DNA of 64,000 bases, taken from assembly GCF_041260155.1 (NCBI RefSeq), contig NW_027248277.1, positions 26,796,322 through 26,860,321 on the forward strand, read 5' to 3'. Below are positions 1-9,978 of this stretch, in pieces (the first letter of the stretch is position 1; each line of letters starts with the position of its first letter). The position numbers and the translations under genes are program-made. The notes under the pieces are model-generated. The model was not told the DNA's origin. It searched no databases and was given only the letters and a program-made list of their open reading frames with translations. The stretch is from Ptychodera flava. Its lineage: Eukaryota > Hemichordata > Enteropneusta > Ptychoderidae.

Positions 1-430
1 CAGTTTATTTTTCAAAAGACTATGTGCATTCTACTAGTGATACCCTCAAAACGATATTTCATTCATTACTGATCAACCTGTTATGTAACGCATCATTTTC
101 AGTGTTGCTGTTGCATCTTTTGTAATGTTGTATTACTAGCTCTTCTAGTTAGAAGATACACAACTAAGTATTTGCATGTCTGCTTAAAGGCAGTGTTTAA
201 ATTTACAAGCTTTATGGTAAAGCTGAAGCACCATGAATTACTGATTGAACAGCATAAATTTGGCTAAAGAAGACAACCATTGCTACAGGTCACATGAGAT
301 TGCAGTAACATGTAGAACAAATGTGTTAGAATTGTCAGTACTTTGTATCATTAATGCAAAAGGGGCTCAATGAATCATAAAATTAGGTACACTTACATTT
401 CTATCTCTGTGTGTACATGTTCTATATAAT
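1..430. other. Non-coding, nothing recognised
   Basis: AT-rich sequence with no convincing reading frame, splice-flanked exon or repeat shared with the rest of the window. Confidence 0.4.
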
Positions 431-833
431 TGTTCACTATGTAACTCTAAGACTAATGCTAATTTTGTTTCCTTTGGCCAACTCTATTATTATTTTGTAG
501 CAATTTGTAATTTGTGGTGCCTGAGCTGCAACGCATGGTAATGGAAGATGCATTGAACCATGCACACAATTATTCATAAAACCATTTACATAAACTTTCA
601 AAGAAATATTGTTCACTATGTAACTAGATATCGACTCTAAGACTAATGCTAATTTTGTTTCCTTTGGCCAACTCTATTATTATTTGTAGTAATTTGTATT
701 TGTGGTGCCTGAGCTGCAGCGCACGGTAATCGAAGATGCATTGAACCATGCACACAATTATTCATAAAACTATTTGCATCAACTTCCAAAGAAATATTGT
801 GAAGAAGTCCAATAGAAAGTTTACATAGTGAAC
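431..833. repeat. Tandem duplication of a ~180-bp segment
   Basis: Two head-to-tail copies (about 431-610 and 611-797) both begin GTTCACTATGTAACT and run through the same sequence to AAAGAAATATT. They differ by scattered substitutions and a short insertion near the start of copy 2. The opening word GTTCACTATGTAA returns as its reverse complement at about 821-833, so the block ends in an inverted copy of its own start. No coding potential is convincing; short open frames here are not conserved between copies. Confidence 0.75.
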
Positions 834-1270
834 AGAGTAGAGTAGAGCAGAACTGTGAACTGACAAGCAATGAGTTTTTATAAGAAATTCTGAGAAAATA
901 TGGCTTACTACTTTGCCTACTCTTTTATTTGTATATCTGTACAAATACAATACTGGAGTGCATGCATGGTGTGAAAATAAAACTTGCTGGTGTGAGAAGA
1001 ATAGATGTTGTCTTGTAATTTTTCCGCCTCTATAGCTTATCCACTTTGTGTAGAGATAGTTGTAATAAATTCAGTTGAATATTTGTTTTTATATTTTTGT
1101 CAGAGCTCTAATTATTTGATATGTCCACCCAAAATAGAGGTTGAAAACGTAACATGAAAATTACCAGTGAAACATGTACTGCTCCTGGATATACATGAAC
1201 GGGTATTTGATTTAATAATTTGAGTTAGAATGCATGAATATACCTAGATTAGAGTATCATCTTCGTAGAT
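834..1270. repeat. Interspersed repeat copy, related to 9.9 kb
   Basis: About 850-945 (AGCAATGAG, then GAGAAAATATGGCTTACTACTTT and CTCTTTTATTTGTATAT) matches 9898-9975. The same repeat therefore lies on both sides of the transposase-like gene. The rest, to 1270, shows no genes. One motif, AACGTAACATG near 1147, resembles the CATGTTACAT word at about 9429 in inverse orientation. Confidence 0.5.
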
Positions 1271-1621
1271 TTCAGCATAACTTGCCAAAGGCGATTTTTT
1301 TACGCCTGAAAATCATGTTATGTTCGTCACTCATGGTGTCCTTTTTGTTACGAACATAACAACAGCATTTTATTGCAACTACTAGAAATAATTTTTCAAA
1401 TCAGGATTCAAAAATCTGATGATATGCACTTGGGATATTTACATCAGTTTATAGTATTTTACCACTTGCCGAAATGAATGAGTTTGAACGGTTTGAATTT
1501 CAATGAAAGCCATGGTGTCCGTTTTGTGACGAACGTAACTCTTGACTCCAACCCTATTCAGTAAGTACGCTTCGGCAAGCTTGATCTAATTTTAGAAACA
1601 CCAACCAAAGACGCAACATTC

Positions 1622-1663
1622 TGACGTCACGGCATTACTACACTGTACTTGATTGGCGGGAAA
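1622..1663 (+). promoter_or_regulatory. Promoter-like cluster: CRE, CCAAT and E2F-type sites
   Basis: Within about 40 bp there is a full palindromic CRE core TGACGTCA (1622-1629), an inverted CCAAT box ATTGG (1652-1656) and TTGGCGGGAAA (1653-1663), which equals the classical E2F consensus. The following 150 bp is richer in CpG than its surroundings and contains a plausible first exon ending in AAAG|GTAAG at 1793. The arrangement fits the promoter of the gene whose main exon starts at 3709. Transcription-factor binding is inferred from sequence only. Confidence 0.45.
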
Positions 1664-1793
1664 TATTCGCGCTGTCTACGGTGTCCTGAAGTTCATTCGC
1701 GTGTAGCGTACGTCACACTGAAATTTGCTGCCCATTCGAGTGGAGGAAATATGCGTTTGTTGGATGTTTTCCAACATCGTACCACACTCAAAG
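1664..1793 (+). other. Probable 5' exon of the transposase-like gene
   Basis: This stretch is CpG-enriched and ends in a strong donor, CAAAG|GTAAGA (GT at 1794-1795). The next good acceptor on the strand is TTTGTTTTCAG ending at 3708, directly before the ATG at 3710. An ATG at 1751 would be in a different frame from the long downstream frame after splicing and would hit a stop early. I therefore treat this exon as untranslated, or as carrying a short upstream frame. The exon start is not defined. Confidence 0.35.
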
Positions 1794-2069
1794 GTAAGAT
1801 GAAATGTTCAAGTACAGTAAGTGAAATTATTTCTTTCATGTTTTTGAGTCAGTGGCCCGCATTTTTTGAATGATTTACAAGGTGGTATGGCCGGGCAGTA
1901 AATCACAGGTTCACAGACATGTAGTCTCCGTAACGAACGATGCAAATTTCTAGGACACAGTCAGTAGTCCCGTAAGCTTGATCAATAATGGGGAGGATTT
2001 TCTTGCTCGAATGTTTGCTCTTTCATCATATCTTATTTTCTTCTGCCTTCCCTTATTTTTTGAAAATTT

Positions 2070-3420
2070 CGGTATGTCAGTACGCTCGTAATTTGGACTC
2101 CAGAAATTGTAAACAAAGGCGACCCGGCAGTAGTGTCTGTCATGACGAGCGTTGCGAATTTCAAGAAAATGATGCCACTTGCCAACCAAATTTACTCACT
2201 CTGCATTTTTTTCAGGTTTGAATCGTAGGACTTTGATCAGACCCATCATTTGTTTTAGTTTGGCAATTGCTTCCAAAAATACAAATGTTTCATGTACGCT
2301 CGTAATTGGGACTCCAACATTCGTAAAAAAAACTTTGCTTCCGTTGTGACGTACGTCGTGATTTTATATTAAAATGTCAGTAATACGCGCATAAATTGAT
2401 TTGTCGTGAAGCACTTTTTACTTTTTAATCTCGTCTTTGTCATAACTTATTTTGAGATTTGGGCTTCTATGCAGGTTCGAATTTTATGCAATTCCGTACG
2501 TTCGTAATTTGGACATCAACATTTGTCAAAAAAAATGGCTTCAACCATGACGAACGTTTAGATTTCTTGAAAATGGCTCTCGTACCTACAAAACTAACTA
2601 ATACAGGGGTATGTTTTTACTATTTTTGATGTGAACTCTGTCAGAAACTGGGCATTTTGTATTGTGTGGGAGTTCGATTTGGTAATATCGACAGCTGTGC
2701 ACGCTCGTAATGTGGACTCTGAACTTTGTAAACAAACGTGACCTCGATCTAGTCTGTCATGACGAACGTTGCGAATTTCTTGAAAACGACCTATAGATTT
2801 TATTGAATTTGATTACGTTGCAGTATTTTAAAGCTCGAATCTTGCCCTCTCATTCGACTGACTGTTTATTGTTTTGGTGTTCGTTTTAGAAAAAAATACG
2901 TAGTTACGTACCCGTTCGTAATTTGGACACATGCAAGTGTAAAACAAAATGGCGTCCACTATGACGTACGTGGCGATAAAGTTTCTCGGAAACTCGGCGA
3001 TAAGGAGATCCATTTTGGTGATTGACTCTGGAGCTTTTGTGCTGAAATAATTGTTTAGTCGGATAAGTACCAATCTGATTGAGATGGGGAGTTCGTCTTG
3101 TAAATATTAGTAGTTCTGTAGAAGGTCGTGACTTTGAAGTTGGACTCTACAATTTGTAAACACGTGACCATGCTACCATCCCCATCTTGATGGAGGAAAG
3201 GAGAGTGTAGTAGAAAATGACAAATTCACCAAATCATATTTACGTACACTGCTGGGTTTTCATGTTTTGAATATCCTTTCATATCACTCATTTATTTATT
3301 GTTTTTTATTTTCATTTTGAAAAATAAATCCATAATAATGAACACTTGTAATTTGGACTTAGCATTTAAAAAAAAATGGCTTCATCAAGATAATGATTTA
3401 GTACACAGCGTTGTACTCTG
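2070..3420. repeat. Degenerate ~207-bp tandem repeat in the first intron
   Basis: The word TACGCTCGTAATTTGGACTC or a variant recurs near 2081, 2295, 2497, 2700, 2909, about 3127 and 3341, a spacing of roughly 202-215 bp. Each of the first five units has a second shared word about 50-60 bp further on, ATGACGAACGTTGCGAATTT or a variant (near 2141, 2343, 2544, 2755, 2960). Sequence between the words has diverged strongly while these short words are kept. The array fills most of the inferred intron 1794-3708. Confidence 0.7.
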
Positions 3421-3709
3421 TAATAAGTCTTCGTCTTTTTCAAGTTGTGTTTTGAGTTGGTTATTGAAATAACAATGTTTCCTTATGCTGGTAATTTCAG
3501 AATAATTCAGAAATAATTGTTTAGATCATGTATGCACAGAGACAACACCAACCTGAAGGATAAAATTACATTGATAGATAGACATAGATTGACATAGATT
3601 CACTCATTCACATACTCATAGGATAGTAGATTTTTTTATGTAACTGCAGCGTCAGTTACACTTTTCTAACAATAATACTGAAATAGACTGATAATTATTT
3701 GTTTTCAGA

Positions 3710-6590
3710 ATGGAATTTTGGAGCTTGCGGCGGCGACCCTGCTCAGCCCCAACACTTGAAATTAAACCAAAAAGAGTAGCAAAGACACCAGCTGAAAGGC
3801 AACGAGAATACAGAGCAAGGTTAAAATCTAATCCTGAGCTCTACAAAGCACACAGGGCATTTGAATCAGCTCGTCTGAAGGAGTACAGACTGCTACGCAG
3901 TGAAGAGAAGATTGCCCGTGATAGGGAAAAGTGCCGGATTCGCATGCAGCGTTTCAGAGATCGGCAAAAGGATTCAGCGATATCAGTGTCCTCATCACAG
4001 AAGAAAGCTAAAACTAGAGGTGAAGTGAATAAACAAAGAGAGAAGTGGAGGATTCAAAAACGAAAGCAGCGTGAAGCAATGAGCCAGCAAGCCAAACGAA
4101 GACACAATGAAAAACGAAGAGCAAGAAATGCAGAAAAGAGAATGTTGCAGAAACAACGCACTAAAAATACGCCGAATAGTATTAGTAAACCAGCCTCTAC
4201 ACACACTGATAGTCCTGGAATATCTTCTACACATGCTGATACTCATGTATGGCCTTCTATACACACCAATGGTTCTGCATGGCCGCCTTCTCACAGTGAA
4301 AGTCCTGTACAGCTCTCGATACACCATGGTAGTCCTGAAATATCCCCTGCACACAGTGATAGTCCTGAACAATCGTCTAGCAGTATTATACACAGTGATA
4401 GTCCTGAGGATGCACACAGTGATAGCCCTGAAATATCCTCAGCACACAGTAATAGTCCTGTACAGCCCTCTATACACCATGGTAGTCCTGTGCAATCCTC
4501 TACACACAGTGATAGTCTTGTGCCAGTCTCCACACATACAGTCAGTCCTGAGAAAGCCTCCGATAACCCTGAATCCTCAAGACCAGCTTCTGATTTCCGG
4601 ACGCCAGCTGCAAGAAGAATGGCCATCTCTCGCTCTCGAAGAGCACTGCCTAAATCACCATGCAAATTTGCCACTGTAATTTCTTCAATAATTAAAAAAA
4701 GCTCTCCCAGAAAGCGTGCAGCACTTTCAAAGATGTTGATTTTGTCTCCAGAGAAGAAGAAAAGGTTAGACTTTCTAGAAAAGTCTTCAACCAAGTTATT
4801 GTTAAATAACATCAGAGAAAGAAGATCAGCTAATTACCTGAAAGCCAGAAGAGTTCTTTTCGAGGCAATCAAAGTGAAGAACAAGATGAAAAAGAGGGAA
4901 GCCAGAAAACATCTTGGTTTAAGTTGGCGCTTCTTGAATAAAACTGACTCTCAACATAGTGTTGAATACCGGAAGAAGCGCTCTGATGCTTTGGCAGCAA
5001 ATGTCATCACAAAGGTAGTTTCTTTCTATGAGAGAGGAGATATTTCCAGGGAAATGCCTAACCCACGCAGTGTCTCAAATGGTGTACCACAACGGGTAAT
5101 GGAATGCAGCATCCAGAATGCATATCAGGACTTTATCAAGGAGTACCCAAACTTGAAGTTGTCTTTGGCCAAATTTTCAAAATTGAAGCCATCTCATATA
5201 AAGACACAAAGTCATGCCAAGTTCCTGCAGTGTCAGTGTGAGTACTGTGTGAATGTGCAGTTTAAACTTGATGCACTGTCAGTTCGTTGTGCCCAGTTAG
5301 GTTTCCAGATAACTGTTCCAAACAAGTACAGTGCCTCAGCAATGACAACCTGCCCAAATGACGATACCTTTGCCAAGATCTCATGCGTACATCGTGAATG
5401 TGAAGTATGTGGTACTCATCTGCTCCTTGAGCATTTCAAGCCTCTGCTCGAAGACCACTCTGAAAAGCAGATAAAGTGGAAGAAGTGGACAGCTGAGAGG
5501 TATACTAAACCATCAAGTAATACGGAGGACCAGCAGGAAAGCCGCCACATGGTTTTTGCGTGTGAAAAATGGAACCATCAGTGAAATTGTTAATGAGCTT
5601 CTGGCAGAAATGGAACCGTTCACGAAACACCTGTTCAACGCTAAATGGCAAGCAAAGGAGTTTGCAAACATCTGCACAGTTGTTCCTGAGAAGTGGTTAG
5701 TCCTATGCTCAGACTTTGGGGAGAACTATAATTGTCACTTTCAGGATGAAGCCCAAAGTGCTCATTGGTCATATCAGCAAGCCACCATCCATCCAATCGT
5801 TGCGTACTATCGCTGCCAAGAATCCGAATGTGACAAAACAGTGCGTGAATCATGCATGTTTGTTAGCAGTGACACAAAACATGACTACCATGCTGTGCAG
5901 CACTTTCTGGTCTTAGCTGTTGAATATCTACGCTCAAAAGGGATTGAAATTGAACACCAGGTCCACTTCTCAGATGGTTCACCTACTCAGTACAAGAGTA
6001 AAGTACCCTTTTGTGATGCTTCACATGGTAGCACTGATTTTGTTGTACTGTTGAGAAGCATTTCTTTGGAAGCCGTCATGGAAAAGGCCCGTGTGACGGA
6101 GAGATAGGTGTTTTAAAGAAGCGAGCTGTGACTGCTGTCAAGTCCAGACAAGTAATTATAGCAAATGCAGAAGACCTATATGAATATGGTAAAGATCACT
6201 TGTCTCTCCCCAAGGAAGAAAATAGCCATGATCATAAAAGGCGTAAATTCTTCTTTGTCGGAGCGGATGTCATTGATAGGTCAAGAAAGGAACGCACTGA
6301 TGTCAAAGCCATTCCAGGAACAAGAAGTCTGCATTGTTTCAAGGGAATACAGCCATATGTTGTTGCCACCAGGGAGAGAAGTTGCTTTTGTCAACAATGT
6401 GTCAGTGAGTCAGCGGAAAATGAATGTCTTTTCCAAGAATATGCTGGTCCCTGGACTGTGTCGAGTTTGAAACCCTGCAGGGTGATGCGCCAAGAACTTG
6501 CAACCATTCGCAGAAACCTGAACAGAAGGTCTGGGTCCAGTGATTGTGGGCCTACTGGTGAGGGTTCGGGCGTAACAAAAGATAGTGGCT
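3710..6590 (+). pseudogene. Transposase-like protein, main exon (two frame changes)
   Basis: The ATG lies one base after a good acceptor (TTTTCAG, ends 3708). The N-terminus is Lys/Arg-rich (TPAERQREYRARLK and a long basic helix to about residue 150), then a Ser/Pro/His-rich tandem repeat (about residues 165-280). A Cys-rich segment follows (CQCEYC near 505, CVHRECEVCG near 560). The next part, in a second frame, has DFGENY, QDEAQSAHW, HPIV and SDGSPTQYK. After returning to the first frame it reads HFFGSRHGKGPCDG and LKKRAV. These motifs mark a widespread family of uncharacterised animal proteins. The spaced acidic motifs suggest an RNase H-fold nuclease or transposase, which is inference; I cannot name the family. 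Frame changes lie near 5560 and 6045, so this copy looks inactive unless they are assembly errors. The exon ends at a U12-type donor, GTATCCTTTT, at 6591. Confidence 0.7.
4190..4560 (+). repeat. In-frame ~10-residue minisatellite in the transposase-like gene
   Basis: About a dozen ~30-bp units encode variants of HSDSPEISSA, HHGSPVQPS and similar. The repeat is rich in Ser, Pro and His and probably forms a disordered linker between the basic N-terminus and the Cys-rich part. The reading frame is maintained across all units, which argues that copy number changed while the gene was still under coding constraint. Confidence 0.75.
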
Positions 6591-6928
6591 GTATCCTTTT
6601 AATACTGATATTTTATTTATCAAGTATTGGTATATGATTATTGTGTGATCTTGTCATATTCAGAATACAAACTTACCTGCATGTTTTCTATGATGTACCC
6701 GTTTTCCTGTGAAAATGTTTACCGGTACAATGTCCCATGATACAAAATCTGCCTTTGTAATTGCCATTCATCTTGGAATTCCAGAAAATCCAGAAAATAC
6801 TGCCTTGATCAAAATCAACTACACTTGATAAATATAGAAGTCCCCTTAAAAACTTTGCAGAATGTTTTATTATTGGCTATTGATTTATTTTTATTGCAAC
6901 CATTTTATGTCCTTAACCTGAATATCAG
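6591..6928 (+). other. U12-type (minor spliceosome) intron 1 of 3
   Basis: The donor GTATCCTTT matches the minor-class consensus at every position. The branch-point-like word TCCTTAAC lies at 6910-6917, about 12 nt before the acceptor AG at 6927-6928, inside the 10-15 nt window usual for U12 introns. There is no long polypyrimidine tract, as expected. Confidence 0.75.
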
Positions 6929-7059
6929 CTATTCCACACAGCTGCCACCCAGCCCAGCCTGCCCAACAGAGGCCAATACTGAATCTGAGAATGGTACAAC
7001 GAGTGATGTGTGTAATGTGACCACCGGTACAGCTTTGGCCTCGTTTCAAGGTGACAGAC
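6929..7059 (+). CDS. Internal exon of the transposase-like gene
   Basis: A 131-nt exon between two U12-type introns. The open frame reads TEANTESENGTTSDVC and NVTTGTALASFQGDR, a Ser/Thr/Asn-rich linker of unknown role. It resembles the next exon (NVTTGTALAS against DVTTGRVLVS), and the acceptor regions are nearly identical (CTTAACCTGAATATCAGCTA against CTTAACCTAAGTATTAGCTA), so one exon with its intron edge arose by duplication of the other. It is one base short of a multiple of three, although both flanking introns look like phase 1. That fits decay of this copy or a base-call error. Confidence 0.55.
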
Positions 7060-7163
7060 GTATCCTTTGAAAGTTACCTCAATGGTAAAGTTTGTGATAA
7101 TTTCAACTGTGAACTTTTCAATTATCATTTGTGGTAACTATTTTCTCTTAACCTAAGTATTAG
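7060..7163 (+). other. U12-type intron 2 of 3
   Basis: A 104-nt intron with donor GTATCCTTTG at 7060, branch-point-like TCTCTTAAC at 7144-7152 and acceptor AG at 7162-7163, about 12 nt downstream. The branch and acceptor segment is almost identical to that of the preceding U12 intron, which indicates copying of the exon together with its 5' intron edge. Confidence 0.75.
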
Positions 7164-7444
7164 CTACTTCTATACCAGTACCAGTGGAACCAAGTGAAGC
7201 ATCCCACCAGTACCAGTGGAACCAAGTGAAGCATCCACACCAGTACCAGTGGAACCAAGTGAAGCATCCACACCAGTACCAGTGGAACCAAGTGAAGCAT
7301 CCACACCAGTACCAGTAGAACCAAGTGAAGCATCCACACCAGAGATAAATTCTCAGGATGATACCAGTGTAGAGTGTGGTAATTCCAAGTCAGGAGATGA
7401 TGTGACCACTGGGAGAGTTCTGGTCTCATCACCTGAACAGACTT
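7164..7444 (+). CDS. Internal exon with 11-residue repeats
   Basis: A 281-nt exon. Its first part holds five tandem 33-bp units encoding PVPVEPSEAST. The rest reads DDTSVECGNSKSGDDV then TTGRVLVSSPEQT. A base is missing in the first repeat unit (about 7204) compared with the others, which switches the frame there. The exon ends phase 1 at a U12-type donor. It is a low-complexity acidic linker, and repeat number is likely to vary between alleles. Confidence 0.55.
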
Positions 7445-7820
7445 GTATCCTTTATTTAAAAACAAAATCAGCTGTTTTGTATTTATACCTACTTGAGCTA
7501 GAACCAAAAAATGCACTGAACAAGTAGTTCTTGACCAGATCCAAAATTGCTGTTTGAAAACTGAATATTAAAGTCTAATGAAAACATATTTTCACAGTGT
7601 CTGCCAAATTAGTAACTTACCTGCTTATAGCAAAAATATTTGCATTTGTGAGAAATTTTCATGACTAAGTAGCACCTTTATTTTGTTTGTAACAGTGTAA
7701 TTCAAACCATAAATGTACAGATTTGTGGGAGATAGAAGGTTCATGATTTCCATGGAGTTAATTGCTACAGTTGACTTCTCAATTTTTCAATTACCACATG
7801 CTTCCTAAACTCCCTTGTAG
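7445..7820 (+). other. U12-type intron 3 of 3
   Basis: The donor GTATCCTTTA at 7445 again matches the minor-class consensus. Before the acceptor AG at 7819-7820 there is TTCCTAAAC (7802-7810), a good though not perfect branch-point word at about 11 nt. The intron that follows the next exon is ordinary U2-type (CAG|GTTTGT ... TTTTCAG). Confidence 0.65.
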
Positions 7821-7891
7821 GCACCACTAACCAGAATGAACATAATGTCAACAGTGGTGAACCCACTCTCCCTATGGAGAAACTGGAACAG
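7821..7891 (+). CDS. Small internal exon of the transposase-like gene
   Basis: A 71-nt exon that enters in phase 1, stays open (TTNQNEHNVNSGEPTLPMEK) and leaves in phase 0 at CAG|GTTTGT. The next acceptor (8347-8348) continues in phase 0 into the C-terminal exon, so the phases agree with the proposed splicing. Function unknown; another polar linker. Confidence 0.5.
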
Positions 7892-8348
7892 GTTTGTGTC
7901 AAATGATGTTTTGCAAAGGTTGGCTGCCATGGCGCCTGTTGTTTTGTGCTTTGAAGGCAGATCCTTCTACCAGTATTTGCTCCTACGTTACATAAACCAA
8001 CCTGGAGACCATTGAAGTAAACCTTGTTAAATCAAATCTGGTTAATATCTTGCAAAATGAATTAAGCTTGGAGTGTTACACAGACAGACCAAGTAAGATG
8101 CTTTCGGTAGAATCTTTGAAATTCTCAGATAATTACTTGGGATGCATGTCACTTTGCTGAGGTTGAATATTGCGTACTGATCAAAATTGGCTGTGATGTA
8201 TCTATCCAGTAACTATTTTCTTGGTAAAGCTTGCAAGTAAAATACTCTGCTTGAGAGACCTTTTGATGAGCAAAATTCATATACAAATGGCAAGATGATC
8301 ACTCTTATTTTGGCAGTTTTAACATTTAATACTTCATTTCATTTTCAG

Positions 8349-8633
8349 GTCATACAGCTGTTCCAGTTTTATGCTGTATACTACAGCAAAACTTACTATA
8401 TTGGAAAGCCGACAGCCATTCAAGATGGGCTCTTTGTATTCACATTTCTTCACAAGATGGGAGCAAGGGAGTTCGTTTGGCCAAAGCGAGAGGACACTGA
8501 TAATATCAGCAGGGACAGAATTTTTGGGGGACCGATCCCCCTCATTGGTCAGGGATTAAAATTTCAGATTCAAAGACAAACTTTGAATGAACTCCAATGT
8601 CAATATAAGAAACTAAAAAAACAACTGAAGTAG
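8349..8633 (+). CDS. C-terminal exon of the transposase-like gene
   Basis: This exon starts after CATTTTCAG and reads FYAVYYSKTYYIGKPTA, then FTFLHKMGAREFVWPKRED and IFGGPIPL, ending in a Lys/Leu/Gln-rich helix before TAG at 8631. The pattern YYIG, an aromatic-hydrophobic strand, F-x-WP-x-x-ED and a final hydrophobic strand is the usual C-terminal module of the same uncharacterised family as the main exon. It confirms that 3.7-8.6 kb is a single gene. Its role is unknown; DNA or protein binding is only a guess. Confidence 0.65.
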   Translation, partial: VIQLFQFYAVYYSKTYYIGKPTAIQDGLFVFTFLHKMGAREFVWPKREDTDNISRDRIFGGPIPLIGQGLKFQIQRQTLNELQCQYKKLKKQLK

Positions 8634-9560
8634 GGTAAATTGATGGTGTTTGATGATATTGATGGAACATTCATTTGACAATGTGATATGAAACTTCTTG
8701 TTGTGATTGTCTCCATATTTGAAGTGAGTATTTCTTGAGAGTATTAACATGTTTGTTCCTGCCGTTTGCAGGGGGTCTTTGTTTAATTTATTTGTATATA
8801 TTGTAAAGTTGTGTTTGTTTGATTCTGCTTGCAGGGGACGTTTAAATCCACTTCACAGCAAAATTGTTGTGCTTGTTTTTTGTATGATAATTTGGTCTGT
8901 CCAGGGTACAGATGAACCCAATCTTGAGCTGAGAGCCACCACAGAAACACACAAACAGGGCATGTAATCCTGTAATTTTGATGAATTTAATGTAGATAAA
9001 ATATAATTTGAACATTTGTTTAAAAAAGTATGTGTTTGACCCCAGTTGTAGACAAAATTACGAGTTTTAAAGGACTTTGGTGTCCTATGTGTGTACGTAA
9101 CAAATGTCTAAAAGTTGTTATTTCTCAAATATCTCTAGTTTTTGAACAGTGACTTAATGTTCCTCTTGAAACATTCCAATGCCATGCATTAGATGCAGCT
9201 TGTTGTAGAGTTCATAGTTCTATGAAAATGATTTGCTGACATCATGTTCCGTGTCAGTGTTACGTACGTCACGGTGTCTTGATATGTCACCGAATTTTAC
9301 TATTTGAAATTTTTCAAAAAAAATATGAAACTTTTGCAGTTTGCTCTTAAATGTTCCAGTAAGTGTTCTGAGAGATGTTTTCCACAAAATGAGTACTATT
9401 ATTGATGTTCTGCAGTGTGAATGGACACCATGTTACATACATAACGTTTTTTGTATATTGTGATTTATGCTAGACAACTCAGTTATGAACTAGACAGTTA
9501 TCTCCCTTTCTTCAGTTTATTGTAGAAGGATATACAGAGGTCAAAATAAAGTGTTGTTCA
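8634..9560 (+). other. 3' flank of the transposase-like gene with shared motifs
   Basis: No gene seen. Words built from GGTGTC and GTACGTAAC recur near 9078, 9255 and 9421 (TTACGTACGTCACGGTGTC, GGACACCATGTTACATACATAAC). They recall ATGGTGTCC...GTGACGAACGTAAC at 1332-1365 and 1511-1540, on the other side of the gene. An AATAAA lies near 9545. Confidence 0.45.
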
Positions 9561-9599
9561 TTGAAATTACATGTGCTTCATTTTACTGCTTCTTTGTTA

Positions 9600-9978
9600 C
9601 ACTTTTTGTTGCAGTATTGTATTTGTACAGATATATTGCAATATGGTAACCTGACATGTACACACAGCTATGACAATATTATTACTTTAATACACACTGA
9701 GATACAGTATGGCCTGTTTTGTACCAATCTCTACAATACTTTACATCAAACATGCTAAAAGTTATTGTTTATGGTCTACAAGAACTTTGAAATCCATGTG
9801 TAATATTGGTCAACTAGAATATTGACATTAGTTAACTGGCACTCTTTTTCTTTGAATGATTCCACAGAAATTATCCGAAAATCATTCAAACATGAACTAG
9901 CAATGAGGTATTTTAAAGAAACTCTAAGAAAATACAGCTTACATGTATTACTTTACCCACTCTTTTATTTGTATATTT
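9600..9978. repeat. Repeat copy flanking the DIRS-like insertion (left)
   Basis: About 9650-9860 matches 13304-13525 in direct orientation (GGTAACCTGACATGTACAC, CAGTATGGCCTGTTTTGTA, ACAAGAACTTTGAAATC). Its right part, 9895-9978, matches 850-945. The retroelement at 9979 therefore sits inside or between copies of a host repeat. Confidence 0.65.

Noticed and set aside
3995-4812. Long open frames on both strands within the 3.7-kb gene
   Set aside because: They are frame shadows of the 30-bp in-frame repeat and of the basic region of the main exon.
7160-7516. Minus-strand frame rich in WMLHLVPLVLV repeats
   Set aside because: It is the antisense of the 33-bp coding repeat in the 7.2-kb exon.
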